Assembly: GCA_018398805.1 (NCBI GenBank)
Contig: JAGFBZ010000865.1
Coordinates: 3,658,001-3,722,000 of the forward strand
Direction: 5' to 3'
DNA length: 64,000 bases
From: Hirundichthys speculiger
Taxonomy: Eukaryota; Chordata; Actinopteri; Beloniformes; Exocoetidae
Shown one piece after another: positions 19,306-29,569 of the stretch (position 1 is the stretch's first letter; every line of letters starts with the position of its first letter). Position numbers and translations under genes: made by a program. The notes under the pieces are model-generated. The model ran no database searches and was not told the DNA's origin. It was given only the letters and a program-made list of their open reading frames with translations.

Positions 19306-19915
19306 TTTAGTAAAGACTCATTGATGTATTTAATTTGCAATTCTTTGCATTTTAAAATACCTGCTGCCTCGCTTTGCCTTTATAATTATACAGTAATTGA
19401 TTTTTAAAGGCTGTGCACTGGCACAGCTCTATTATCAAATAAGTACATATACTAGTTATCAGTAGGGTCATAATGACAGTAATATCATGGAAATGAGAAA
19501 ATGTGTATAATGTTTGCTATAACATTTGCTGTCGTTTGCTATTCTGAGTCAGAATCATCATTCCTTGATCTGCCATCTAATAAAACACATTAAAACGTGG
19601 AGATGTGGAAACTCTGCATCTCTATGAATCTAAACTTTACTATCAGACACACACAGAAATAGATGTTTCTAAACTGTTAGTAAACATTTCTGGTTTCAAC
19701 TTTCATTTCACACATGAAGCAAAAGTAAACAAAAATGTGACTTGTAATTTTTAAGTGGATGTATTGCAAACTCTATGGATGTCTTAGTATGGGAATTCTC
19801 CTGATAGGGCAGATTTTAGCATAGACGAGGGCTGTGCGAGTTCATAAGATGGACAACTACCAGCTATGTGTCATGATGTCACCAACCCACTCCATGTAAA
19901 AGGGCAAAAATTCAT
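19306..19915. other. no recognised feature
   Basis: AT-rich intergenic sequence. I see no gene, hairpin or known repeat. Confidence 0.5.
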
Positions 19916-20575
19916 CTAATGTTAATACATTTACAGAAGCTTTGACAATTTTAAAGTTTTCAACAGCACACCAAGGGAAGGATTATCAGTCTCTACTTCA
20001 TGGAGTTGTTTTTTTTGTTAAGTTGGATGATGTTTGCTCTAAAGTGTCAGTTATTACTTGTGGTGTTCCCCAGGGGTCCGTGCTGGGCCCTTAACTATTG
20101 ATTTTCCATGTTAATGACATAGACAGTGTCTCTAAATGTATGGAAACATTCTATGGTTTTATTTTTATTTGCAGATGATTCAAGCATCTGTTGTTCTGGT
20201 GATGATGTGAGCTACTTGTTTGAGATCAATACTACAATAATACTCAGACTAAAAATATGGTTTAATATGAACAAATTATCATAAAACTTAAGTAAAATGA
20301 AAACAATGTCATTTGGAAACTGTACAACTCATTACTTCTAAAGTAAATATCAAAATAGATGGAGTTAACATAGAAAGAGTCAATAGGAATAAACGTCTTG
20401 ATGTTATAAGATACAAAAAAACTGAGCTGGAAATTATACATGTACAACACATACAGAACAAACTGTCCAGATCCACTGCAGTTTTAAATAAAGCAAAATA
20501 TATTCTTTGTCCAAGGTCACTGCATATTATATACGACTGTCTTGTGTTACCATATGTGAAGGGAACTATAATTTA
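19916..20575 (+). pseudogene. LINE reverse transcriptase remnant
   Basis: The plus strand encodes SVITCGVPQGSVLGP (RT motif B region), an FADDSSICCSGDD segment with the catalytic FADD (20168-20179), and VNIKIDGVNIERVNRNKRL, HIQNKLSRSTAVLNKAKYIL and LVLPYV. Frameshifts and stops separate these blocks. It is a non-LTR retrotransposon of the jockey/Rex-like superfamily, lacking endonuclease and N-terminal parts. Confidence 0.75.
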
Positions 20576-21032
20576 AGGGGAACACAGAGGTTTAAACTGA
20601 GCAGGCTGAGAACAGACTTTAGAGCTCAGTCTGGCTCATATGTTGTTGGATTTATTGAACTGTCATCATAGAAAATGTGAGCAATTTCTCAAAGTTTTGT
20701 TTATCCTAGCTTGATTTCATGACCGTCAACATAAGCTGAAATTTGACCAGTAAGAAAACACAAGACAGCAGAATCTCATCTTCAAGGAGGTTTGTTCCTG
20801 ATCATCCTCAAGTACTTTCTGGTTTATTTGATTCTTTTTTTGTTCACCTGTAGAAAGCTCTTAGAACAGCTTACCCTACCTTTATCAAGACAATGTGGAA
20901 ATATGATGCATTATAACATATAAAGTTTGTATGTGTACGTGGTCCAGCTCTACACATGACCCCAACTTTCAACTCTTATTCTTCATGACTATCATTCTCA
21001 CCTATTTCACCTCAAAGGCTAAACGTGCAAGA
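20576..21032. other. possible LINE tail, otherwise unrecognised
   Basis: The first ~150 bp may continue the LINE; the rest is AT-rich with no recognised feature. Confidence 0.35.
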
Positions 21033-21329
21033 TTAACCTTTGTGTCATGTTCGTTTCTCCCCCCTTACTTTAGTGCTTCCGGTCAAATTTGACAAGCCTG
21101 TTTTAACTGCTCCTACATTAACAGAAAAACCACTGATTAACACCAAATTTTATTTAACTCCTTTTTAAGCTGTAAACAATGTCTCAGACCACTGGTTTAT
21201 ATGAATAACTGCAGTGAATATACATAAAATAGACACAGAAATAGTAAACTGTATTCCAAAATTATCATTTATTGTAAAAAGAAAGTAACAAAAATCAAAA
21301 CAGTGACCAAATTCACACATCAACATAAG

Positions 21330-21494
21330 CCTATCATTTGTATGTGTGTATTTGTGTGTGTGGGTGTGTGGGGGGGCTGTGTCTTCACACACAGGAGTGG
21401 CATCCTAACAATATTTTCTACTCTTGCTCTTCCTCCTCTTTCCTGGGTGGATGAATACCAGAGCAAATTGCCATCCTTGGACTGCAATATCATG
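21330..21494 (+). repeat. direct repeat flanking the hairpin array, copy 1 (copy 2 at 22239-22414)
   Basis: CTATCATTTGTATGTGTGT, a GT-rich stretch, TCTTCACACACAGGAG, GGCATCCTAACAATATTTTC and TTTCCTGGGTGGATGAATAC through CCATCCTTGGACT.GAATATC recur at 22239-22414. The array lies between the two copies. A third, inverted fragment of the same segment is at about 22186-22238. Confidence 0.9.
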
Positions 21495-22190
21495 GGACAA
21501 CTCCCACCGCTACACCAGGCTGTGGGCTTGAACGTGAATGTTCAGTACCGGACAGCTCCCACTACTACTACCGAACATTCACGTTCAGCACCGGACAGCT
21601 CCCACCACTTCTCCAGGCTGTGGGAGCTGTCCAGTGCTGAACGTTCATATTCAGCACTGGACAGCTCCCACAGCCCGGAGTACTGGTGGGAGCTGTCCGG
21701 TGCTGAATGTGAACATTCAGCACTGGACAGCTCCCACCACTTCAGCACCGGACAGCTCCCACCATTTCTTCAGGCTGTGGGACCTGTCCAGGGCTGAACG
21801 TTCATATTCAGCACTGGACAGCTCCCACAGCCCGGAGTAATGGTGGGAGCTGTCCAGTGCTGAACGTTCATATTCAGCACTGGACAGCTCCCACCACTTC
21901 TCCAGGTTGTGGGAGCTGTCCAGTGCTGAACGTTCATATTCAGCACTGGACAGCTCCCACAGCCCGGAGTAATGGTGGGAGCTGTCCAGTGCTGAACGTT
22001 CATATTCAGCACCGGACAGCTCCTGCCACTTCTCCAGGCTGTGAGAGCTGTCCGGTGCTGAAGTGGTGGGAGCTGAACATTCAGCACCGGACAGCTCCCA
22101 CAGCCTGGAGAAGTGGTGGGGGCTGTTCGTTGCTGAACATTCATGTTCGAGCCCACAGCCCAGTGTAGCGGTGGGAGCTGTCTCGTGATA
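21490..22190. repeat. array of ~65-bp alternating inverted repeats
   Basis: I count 11 copies of GGACAGCTCCCAC (or close variants) and 10 of its complement GTGGGAGCTGTCC, mostly alternating. Each pair encloses a 14-nt loop that is alternately CACTTCTCCAGGCT or AGCCCGGAGTAATG, themselves near reverse complements. The junctions between hairpins are the palindrome GTGCTGAACGTTCA.ATTCAGCAC. The period is ~65-66 bp from 21593 to 22013. Confidence 0.95.
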
Positions 22191-22325
22191 TTCCAGTCCA
22201 AGGATGGCAATTTGCTCTGGTATTTATCCACCCAGGAGCCTATCATTTGTATGTGTGTGTGTGTGTGTGTGGGGCTGGGGGGGTGGGGGTGGGGGCATGT
22301 GTCTTCACACACAGGAGCGGCATCC

Positions 22326-22617
22326 TAACAATATTTTCTCTTCTAGCTCTGCCTCCTCTTTCCTGGGTGGATGAATACCAGAGCAAATTGCCATCCTTGG
22401 ACTGGAATATCACAGGTGCCTCTTCCACAGGTGTGTCTTCCTCTGGAGCCTCTTCCTCGCCATCTGTTGACTGGTCAGTCTCACAATGGTCTGGATCAAA
22501 ATCAGAATCAATGTTGTCTTCTATTTCTGAGACATCCTCCTTTATTTCTGGTTGAACTTTAATCCCCTGTTCATCAGGTTGAAATAAAAGGTCCAGAGCT
22601 TCTCTGACAAGAAATCA
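22326..22617 (-). pseudogene. piggyBac transposase N-terminal fragment
   Basis: The minus strand encodes REALDLLFQPDEQGIKVQPE, an acidic stretch (EDVSEIEDNIDSD, TDGEEEAPEEDTPVEEAP), then SKDGNLLWYSSTQERGGRAR and ENIVRM. Acidic N-terminal sequence before a WxSTQ-like motif is typical of piggyBac/PGBD4-type transposases. It then runs directly into non-coding repeat, so the DDD catalytic domain is deleted. An AT-rich TATATA at about 22681-22689 lies upstream on this strand. Confidence 0.65.
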
Positions 22618-22952
22618 TCTGATCGGGCGCCTAGTCAACGTGTTCATAGTAAAATGAGGGCAATGCACACAAAAAAAAACTATATATAAGGGGTCTCTGA
22701 GAAGATATGATACATTTTGTATCAGAAAGTGCGGTTCACGTGGGGGGATGGGCACATAAGCCTGGGAAAGAGACGATCCTCATAACAAACACCTAATTGT
22801 TGACTTTGAAATGTGGAACAAGTGTTAGTGTTATACATTTAGTTTGGAAAGTGTGGTTCATATGGGGGGATGGGCACATAAGCACAGGAATGAGGTGGGA
22901 AGAGGAGACACCTATTTGTTTAGTCTGAAAGGGGTTCACGTGGGGTGGTGTG

Positions 22953-22956
22953 GTGT

Positions 22957-22990
<34 letters not shown>
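22953..22990. repeat. (TG)n microsatellite
   Basis: About 18 TG dinucleotides with one interruption, inside the piggyBac-type element. A shorter TG tract is at 22250-22272. Confidence 0.95.
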
Positions 22991-22993
<3 letters not shown>

Positions 22994-23278
22994 GTGGTGT
23001 ATTTGTGGTTGTGTACAATCTGATGGATAGACACAATCTAGGGTCACCCATTAATTTCCTATGGCGGTCATTTTTGACCTGGAACACCACAGGTGTTACA
23101 AAGTTGAATAAACTACTCAAAATTCAGAGAAAATGGTGATCAACAATTATATATGTTCAAATTGCTAGTGTGAAGGATATCATAAGGCCCTGAGACAATC
23201 AAATGTAAAACACAATATTTATGATTGATGGAAGTAGGAAATCGGTCAGATTTGACCCGAACACGACAGAAAGGTCAA

Positions 23279-23689
23279 ACTATTCAGGAGATGATTCTGT
23301 GTATCTTTGACTTATAATCTATCATGAAAACCAGTTTAATATTTGTTTAGATGCTGAATGACCAGAGTATAGTTGATTTTTTTCTTTATAAAGAAACACT
23401 GAGAAACTGGGAATCCAGGAGACCAGGAGGTCCTGCTGGTACTGAGGAGGGACATTAGTGACATTCATGCTCATTACTGCTAAACATATTTTACAACGGG
23501 TCTTCACGTGGACTCTCGAAAGTCCTCGGTCTGAAGCTTCAGTTCTTCACTTGTTCTTCACTGAGCTGAAAACAGTTGACAGGTTTTCAGTTTTGTCAGT
23601 GTGCGTGTTTCTCTAAGATTGATATTCATCAACATACGATTCCCCAGAGAGCGAGGGAGTGAGTCCCGAAGTCAGACCGGGGAGCTGCA
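23279..23689. other. no recognised feature
   Basis: Spacer between the piggyBac-type element and the LINE fragment. The last ~60 bp (CCGGGGAGCTGC region) is probably LINE-derived flank of the hairpin. Confidence 0.4.
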
Positions 23690-23740
23690 ACAGGACCACA
23701 GATGTAGGCTTCTGTGCACGGCCTACATCTGTGGTCCTGT
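23690..23740. repeat. perfect 20-bp hairpin at a LINE breakpoint
   Basis: ACAGGACCACAGATGTAGGC (23690-23709) and its exact complement (23721-23740) enclose an 11-nt loop. The right arm belongs to LINE coding sequence on the minus strand (RQDHRC); the left arm is an inverted copy of it. Confidence 0.95.
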
Positions 23741-24000
23741 CTGGTGTGGTAAACATTGGCCTCTATAGATCTTGTGTTTAGGTCCTGTTCTTGTGCAGCC
23801 ATGATCAGTGCCTCAGCGCTGTTTTTCAGTCCAGCTTTTTTCAGCTATTGGTATGTTTTTCTGATGTCAGCCATCTCTTAAATTTGGCAGGGGTACCATG
23901 CCATGCAGGGCTTATCCGTCCATGATAACCCCTCAGATTCCTCCTCCATGCTGGGATTCAGCTGCCTGAGGCATTCACTTAGCAGGTAATCTGTGTCATA
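23721..24000 (-). pseudogene. LINE ORF C-terminal fragment, restriction-like endonuclease type (Rex6/R4-like)
   Basis: The minus strand encodes DYLLSECLRQLNPSMEEE, LSWTDKP, EMADIRKTYQ, LKKAGLKNSAEALIMAAQEQ and YHTRQDHRCRPC (start of a zinc-knuckle-like block). This region normally lies between RT and the C-terminal PD-(D/E)xK-like nuclease of R4/Rex6-type LINEs. Two stops are present. It terminates in the hairpin at 23690-23740. Family assignment is from memory of the motif order, hence moderate. Confidence 0.6.
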
Positions 24001-24733
24001 TATATATCACATCAGCATACCTAAGACATCTCCCTCTCCTTGTCTCTCTCTCTCTCCCTCTCTCTCTAATATATGTATGAAGAAGGTCAGTGATGGAAGA
24101 TAAACTAATATATATATATATGATGCTAAAAGTTTGATTGGCTGAGGCCCCTCTTTAAATGGGCCCTCCAAAGGTTTCTTCCTTGAGTCTTCTTTTTGAG
24201 AGTTTTTCCTTACTCTCACCAAGGGTCTAGAACTGGGTTGTTTCTTGTTTTATTTAGATAAATTTCTTTATTCTTGCTTCCCTGTGAAATGTAATAAATA
24301 ATTTACAAATAAAATGATCTTAACTTATTGTTGATTTATTCCTATTCTTTTCATGTTTCTTTTCAATCCAGAGATTTTTTTTTTTTGCATTTGAACCATT
24401 TTATAAAAACTTAATTTGGAAACTGTGAAATATGTATATTGATCGTGAGAAAGTAACAGGAAAAAGTCTGAAAATGTAGTGACATATACATTTATTTAGC
24501 TTTTGCTCCCATTAAAATGGTATATGGATGACTAAAATCATACTTTTGGGTATGCTTGTGGCTTTTCTGTGTTCAGTTTAAGATTATTAGGCCAAAAGTA
24601 GATTTAAGTTTGAGCCAGATAAATGAGTGAAATACTCAACATGATTCAATCACTATTAAAATAAATTAATTATTCAGTGCTAAAAAATTAAAACCTTGTT
24701 CTTGATTTATATATATATATATATATAATATAT

Positions 24734-24795
<62 letters not shown>

Positions 24796-25292
24796 TATAT
24801 TAAGAGAAGTAATTACCTTAAAAAGGAATAATATTTCAAGAGTTTGGGAGATCTCATTAGTTTTTGTGTTGAGAGGTAAAAAGCTTTATGCCTCTCATGT
24901 TTGTACAATAAAGATGAAGCTGCTGTGAACTAACAGTTCAAGGAGAAAAAAATCAAGCTTGGCTCTATATCCTCTACCCTTAATTTGCTTTTTGTTATAC
25001 TTTTTAAGAAAATATATTTTCATTTAAGCAGCATCCAAAACCTTTTTTCCCCTTTTCATTTTACAGCTTTTGTAAATTTAAAGAAAACTCCTGATTAAAA
25101 CAAAATAACTGTTATTTACAAGGAAAACCTGGTTAGAAATTTCATTATGTTTTGAGTTAGCTCTTGAGTTAAACTTAAAACTTGATAACTTATGGTTAGG
25201 AAAAAGTTTTCTTTTTTAATATCTGCTACGCTTTCTATATTGAGCTGTCAAAAAATCCACACTCTTCTGCTGGTCAGTACGTGTATAGAACA
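24001..25292. other. simple repeats and a possible retroposon tail
   Basis: There is a CT-rich tract (24030-24068), then GGGCCCTCCAAAGGTTTCTTC and GAGTTTTTCCTTACTCTCACC (24160-24222), which resembles the 3' region of common fish retroposons, then AT-rich DNA with a (TA)n tract. No gene is seen. Confidence 0.4.
24706..24797. repeat. (TA)n microsatellite
   Basis: About 90 bp of TA dinucleotides with a few interruptions. Confidence 0.95.
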
Positions 25293-26536
25293 CAGTGGCG
25301 GGCCGTGCATTTCACACCTAGGCCTTCAGTAGTGCTCCGTCTGAATCAATCGAACCCTCAATAACAATTTTATGGCTATAAAACTTCTACTGCAGGTACA
25401 GCATAAAAAAGCATCAATAAATACCTCATAAAATTGCAATATTATTTTGGAATAAAGCAACATTTTACTCACCAAAAATCCTGATTATTTGTGCACAAAA
25501 TCCATCCTTTTTTTCCTCAAGGAGATTTCAATTACTCTGTCGTGCAGATTATCCGTGCGTTTCAGTTCCATCAAGAAGTCCTTTTCTATTGCCATTGCTG
25601 CCATGCTAAAAGTCGAGCCTGCCTTGTCGTATTTCTGGTATAAGTTTTAATTCGCTTTAGGGGCTGAGAATGTCCGTTCGACAGAAGCAGTGGACACGGG
25701 GATGGTCACTGACAAACACACAAATGTGTACAGCTGCCCCATACTCTCATTCAGATTTTTCTGCTGAAGGAAGTCAAGATCAGTTGGAGATTTTCCTGCA
25801 AAATCATCCATGGAATACATTACAGTCAGTTCTGTTCTTAGCTGAGGCAGATCGAAAAGTGCTCCGTGGCTCTGCATTAAGCTGGAGAAGGCTGCATGCG
25901 GCAAATTCTTCTTGTATTCCCAGAAACTTCTGGGGGTCGAGGAGGGTGACAAACATCAGTTTTTCATGGTCTTGAAATCTGGTCTGTGTCTGGTGAATAA
26001 TATTATCCAAATCCATTTCTTCTCCTCCTTCAGCCATTGTGGGTTGACAAAACAGTTATTAAATTATAACAAACACTATCTTTCTTTGCTTGTGCAGCTC
26101 GCTACAGATGCAGTTTGCTAGCTCTGGCTAGTACGCTCTCTGACTATCCAATCGAAGCGTGTGAATACGCCGACATTTCTGTACGCCTGTAGAGGGCCTT
26201 GCTGTCGCCAACTCAAAATCTGATTGGTTCAAGCAACAGTTTGATCAACACTTATTTTATGCTACAGGGCACACAGAACTGATTGTGAGGGCCTCCAGGC
26301 AGATTTCTTTGACCCTGGCAACAAATGGTGGCTGAAATATGATTGGTTAAATGCTTAAATATGAAAATACATGTCTGGAAGCAGCGCAACCAGGGAACAA
26401 GCAATTAAAGGAAGCGGATAGACCATTTGGAATTATTTAATAAGTAATCATGGAAAAAATATAAAACATCAGTCTGTGATTCAGATACTTTTAGGCCAAC
26501 AGAGAAGGCCTTGCAGGCCCTGACGGCCCACCACTG
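25293..26536 (-). mobile_element. internally deleted hAT element
   Basis: The left end CAGTGGCGGGCCGTGC and right end, reverse-complemented CAGTGGTGGGCCGTC, are hAT-type inverted repeats. Flanking 8-mers (ATAGAACA and AACATTAG) do not match, so the target duplication is lost or the boundaries are off by a few bases. The interior encodes the C-terminal part of a transposase on the minus strand. Confidence 0.75.
25485..26037 (-). pseudogene. hAT transposase, C-terminal dimerisation region
   Basis: Starting at ATG 26037 the minus strand encodes MAEGGEEMDLDNIIHQTQ and FQDHEKLMFVTLLDPQKF, then after a frameshift near 25905 AAFSSLMQSHGALFDLPQL, LTVMYSMDDFAGKSPTDLD, LYTFVCLSVTIPVSTASVER and TFSA: the hAT dimerisation (Dimer_Tnp_hAT) signature, which holds transposase subunits together. 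A further frameshift leads to AMAIEKDFLMELKRTDNLHD and a stop at 25487-25485. The zinc finger and RNase H-like catalytic core are missing. Confidence 0.85.
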
Positions 26537-26569
26537 AACATTAGAAAATGTTGTCTTACTGCATTCATC

Positions 26570-27050
26570 CGCGCTGAATTTAATTTAGACTGAACTTCTC
26601 ATACTTGGACAAATACACCCAAATGATGGAGTTAAAGTCAAGTTAATCCTGCACGTAAACATTCAGTGGGACTGGAGCTAGCTTAAATATTCTGCATGTG
26701 AACCACAGTTTCTTCCCTGGGCTTTGACCTGGAAGTACTGGAAGAAGCTGAAACAAAGCGATACAGAAAATACAATGAAAACTAAAGTATACCGGGCACA
26801 CAAAATGTCCAATTCACCATTTGCCATATTTTCCAATTTGCTGAAACTAGCTAAACAGTTTTTTTTTTTGGTTTGTGGCATAACTGGAAAAACTGCAATG
26901 CTAATGTGTTGAAAACAGGCACTGTTGCCACCTTCAGTGATGGTGTCTGATATACTTTGTTAAATCAATACCCTTCATGGCCCAGTTGAGCTATAGCCGT
27001 GGCTCAACTAAACTATATGTAAACGTATTGATGCAGATGCGCAGGGAGGA
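26570..27050 (+). repeat. dispersed repeat, second copy at 51120-51620
   Basis: TGAACTTCTCATA.TTGGAC, GCTTTGA.TGGAAGT.CTGGA, AGCGATACAGA and AAAACTAAAGT.TAC.GG recur in the same order and orientation at 51120-51450; CATAACTGG- and AACTAAA-type matches extend the similarity. Class unknown; no coding frame. Confidence 0.6.
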
Positions 27051-27879
27051 ATAGGTTAACACCATTCATTATTCTTTTAAACATGTAACTGATGATCAAA
27101 TCATTTTACTACATAAAGATTTTGTGTCAGTCTGCATGTTTCACAGGGTGGTGATCGATGTAACATTTATCAGTTGAACTTTTTAATTGCAAATATACTA
27201 TTTGAAGGTTAAACTGAAATACAAAGTTTCGATTGGTTCACTCTTTTCATAAAAAGAAAATAATATTCAGGGGGAACATAAGCATTAGATTACAACAATT
27301 CTTACTGGATTGTATATCAAAGACCATAGTCTCCCAGAACAAGAACCATTGAGTTCTTGCTGATATCTTGCCGAAAAAAAGGTTTCACATGTGAAGTGTT
27401 GAACTCCATCAGGCCCTGCCATAACACTCCTACAGGTTAAATAAACGGTACTGCATGAACACTAACACTAAAACGTAATCAGCTGCTGATGGATAACGCA
27501 CAGCCATGCGGCATGGTTTCTGCCATGTCTCCATGTGGAGGAAGGAAGGCAAAAAAAAAAAAAAAAAAATCACAGAGCAATTGTACTTAGTTTATTTCTT
27601 TTCCTCTAACAATCTTTCTGTCCCCAAACTAGGTAGAATTAACACAAAATGTTCAATCATCTTTGTAGAACAATAAGAACGAAATGTTATCTATGCAAAG
27701 AAAATAACATCAGAGGGGCTGCTTTGAGTCTGTTTTCTACTTCACATCTTTAAAAAAAAATAACAAAGGGAAAAGGAAGGAAAAAAAGTACAGGTATTTG
27801 GCAAAACAAACAAACCAACAAAAAAGTGTTAGGATTTTGTTTCTAGTCACTGTAATAAGCCTAACTTTCTCCTGCAGAT
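27051..27879. other. no recognised feature
   Basis: AT-rich spacer with a poly(A) tract (about 27551-27569). No gene or element is recognised. Confidence 0.45.
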
Positions 27880-28240
27880 CATTCAAGTGAAGCTGAAAAC
27901 TATGAAAGTGGTAAGATTACTTTGCATTGTTTCCAACATATTTTCTAACACCCTTTCTTGCAGCTGTGACTAATCTCCCAAAAGTAGAAATGGAAGAAGA
28001 CAGGCAAAATACTGCAGTTCCATCAGTGGATAGTCCGCTTTCTGTCTCTCATCATCACGGATGTGTGGTTTGTTTTGTGTAACCCAAAAATGAGTCTGGG
28101 GTGTCCAATATGGAAACATCAGTTCTGCCTACATTTTCCAGATGAGGAAAAAAAAGAAGCATCATTGGAAAAATCAGTTAAAAATCACTGGGTTAATTCA
28201 AGGCCAGACATTCCTGATCATGAAGAATTTACAGAAGAAG
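27880..28240 (+). other. candidate cassette of short phase-1 exons
   Basis: Three AG-to-GT segments can be read in one phase. 27880-27911 (after CTCCTGCAG, before GTAAG) encodes DHSSEAENYES. A segment from 27964 (after TTCTTGCAG) encodes VTNLPKVEMEEDRQNTAVPS and PLSVSHHH, with an uncertain donor near 28066. About 28141-28240 (after TTTTCCAG, before GTACTT) encodes EEKKEASLEKSVKNHWVN and PDIPDHEEFTEE. All are acidic, low-complexity and phase 1-1, like the hAT linker exons at 8787-9025. It may be a transposase relic or part of a host gene; I cannot tell. Confidence 0.3.
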
Positions 28241-28429
28241 GTACTTCCATCCAACTACCAACTAATACCCTGTCTCTTAGTACTGAAGCTCCTGTCTGTC
28301 TGTCAGTCATCATAGAAGTCAAGATGAGTAGATGCATGACTCAATTTATGAAGCTCAAGTTGAGTAAAAGAAAGTTATGCAAGAGGGGCCAAGCGGCAGG
28401 TACTGTCACTGTTTGGGGTTCAACTTTAC

Positions 28430-28759
28430 TTCCTTGTTTACTTTGAAAGTCTGTTTTCCCCTGTTCCAGCTTTACTTTACTCTCTTTGTTCATCTTCCTG
28501 ATTGTTTTCACCTGTGTCTTGTTTGTACTTGGGTTTATTTAAGTGTTGTCTGCCCTTCTCAGGTTTGCTGGACCATCTGTTTATCTTCCTACCTGTGTTC
28601 CTAGCTCTGGGTTTTCCTCTTATGTTCCTGCCCTGCTGTCTCTCTGTTCTTTTGGAATTACTTAAGTGTTGTTCTTATTTTTGGGCTATTAAAAGTCTAT
28701 CTTTGTTGGACACTCCTGCCTCCTATTCTCCTGCATTTGGGTCTTAAACCCGTGACAGA
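28430..28759 (+). repeat. C/T-rich teleost repeat ending in GTGACAG
   Basis: Pyrimidine-rich sequence with TGTGTCTTGTTTGTACTTGG, CTGCATTTGGGTC and terminal CCGTGACAG resembles a very common fish repeat I remember from intergenic DNA. The overlapping plus-strand frames (28377-28747) are compositional artefacts. Confidence 0.45.
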
Positions 28760-29202
28760 TGCTGATTGAGTTCTTGGAGCAACACCAATAGGATATTAGG
28801 AGCCTTCATTAAACACTCAATGGTACTGTCAAAGACAACACTATAGTAATGAAATGGAACACTAGAGTTGGCTATGGCTCTGTAGTTGGAGCAGACTTCT
28901 ATCAATTGAAAGACCCAAACACTGGCCTCCAGAGTCGAAATGCTGAAGTGTCTTTGGAAAAGACACCAAACCCCATATTGCTCCTGATGTGTTATTTGAA
29001 TGTGTTTTAAAAAAAAAAAAGGCGAAACATTCAGTGAGCTAAAAAAGAAAAACTGCATATCCTAAGGAGGTGCTGTATGAATGGATGACTATGGCTTTCA
29101 CATAAAATAGGTTTGAATGGTCATCAAGACTAGAAAGGTTCTATTAAAATGTTGTCCTTTTATTTAAACTTCCACACTATATCCAGGCTAAAGAAAAGAG
29201 CA
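28760..29202. other. no recognised feature
   Basis: Sequence between the C/T-rich repeat and the piggyBac cluster. GGAACACTAGAGTTGGCTAT and nearby sequence could be coding-like but the frames are broken. Confidence 0.35.
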
Positions 29203-29206
29203 TTAA

Positions 29207-29565
29207 CACTAGAACCGCCAACATTCCAAACTTCCTAGAACCGCCGAGGGGGGTCATTTTGACCCCCTTGATACAACAGCGTCACTGATGCTAAGATGTC
29301 ATTTCTAGAAGTTGTGAAGTGGCTAATTCCTAAATATTTCTGAAATAATAATGGAAACTTGTCAAAATAAGTGTTTAAAATGTATATTTTTGCTAGCTTT
29401 TTTCTCCGTAGCCGAACGCTGCGCCCGCTCTCTCTCTCAGCCACACAAATAAATACATCGGTACGTTCATCAACAAACTGTAGGAGCTGAATGTTAACAC
29501 AAACATGAAAACGACAGCAATCGAATGACAGACTATTTACAATACAAAACAACAGATTTCAGATG
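29207..29565 (+). mobile_element. piggyBac-type miniature element A
   Basis: A 359-bp unit between TTAA 29203-29206 and TTAA 29566-29569. The outer end is CACTAGAACCGCCAACATTC and the inner end ...AGATTTCAGATG. A second CTAGAACCGCCGAGGGGGGT lies 33 bp in. Its inverted near-copy A' is at 30648-31006; by eye they differ at about eight positions. Confidence 0.85.
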
Positions 29566-29569
29566 TTAA

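Larger units (their letters stand above)
21037..23274 (-). mobile_element. piggyBac-type element with internal expansion
   Basis: The left end CCTTTGTGTCATGTTCG and the right end, reverse-complemented CCTTTCTGTCGTGTTCG, are inverted repeats, flanked by TTAA (21033-21036) and TCAA (23275-23278, one change). GGTCAAATTTGAC-type sequence lies inside both ends. The interior has a transposase N-terminal relic (minus strand), a duplicated 3' segment and the hairpin array. The catalytic domain is absent. CACGTGGGGGGATGGGCACA-like blocks recur at about 22738, 22859 and 22936. Confidence 0.85.

Noticed and set aside
21490..22190. CRISPR-like regular repeat spacing
   Set aside because: Repeats alternate in orientation, spacers are not unique, and the host is a eukaryote; it is a hairpin array within a transposon.
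23690..23740. microRNA precursor
   Set aside because: Perfect 20-bp stem without bulges, and one arm is LINE coding sequence; better explained as an inversion at insertion.
25285..26544. 8-bp target duplication for the hAT element at 25293-26536
   Set aside because: Flanking 8-mers ATAGAACA and AACATTAG do not match, so I did not claim one.
28377..28747. Two hydrophobic, Cys/Leu-rich frames resembling membrane proteins
   Set aside because: They reflect the C/T-rich composition of a common repeat.
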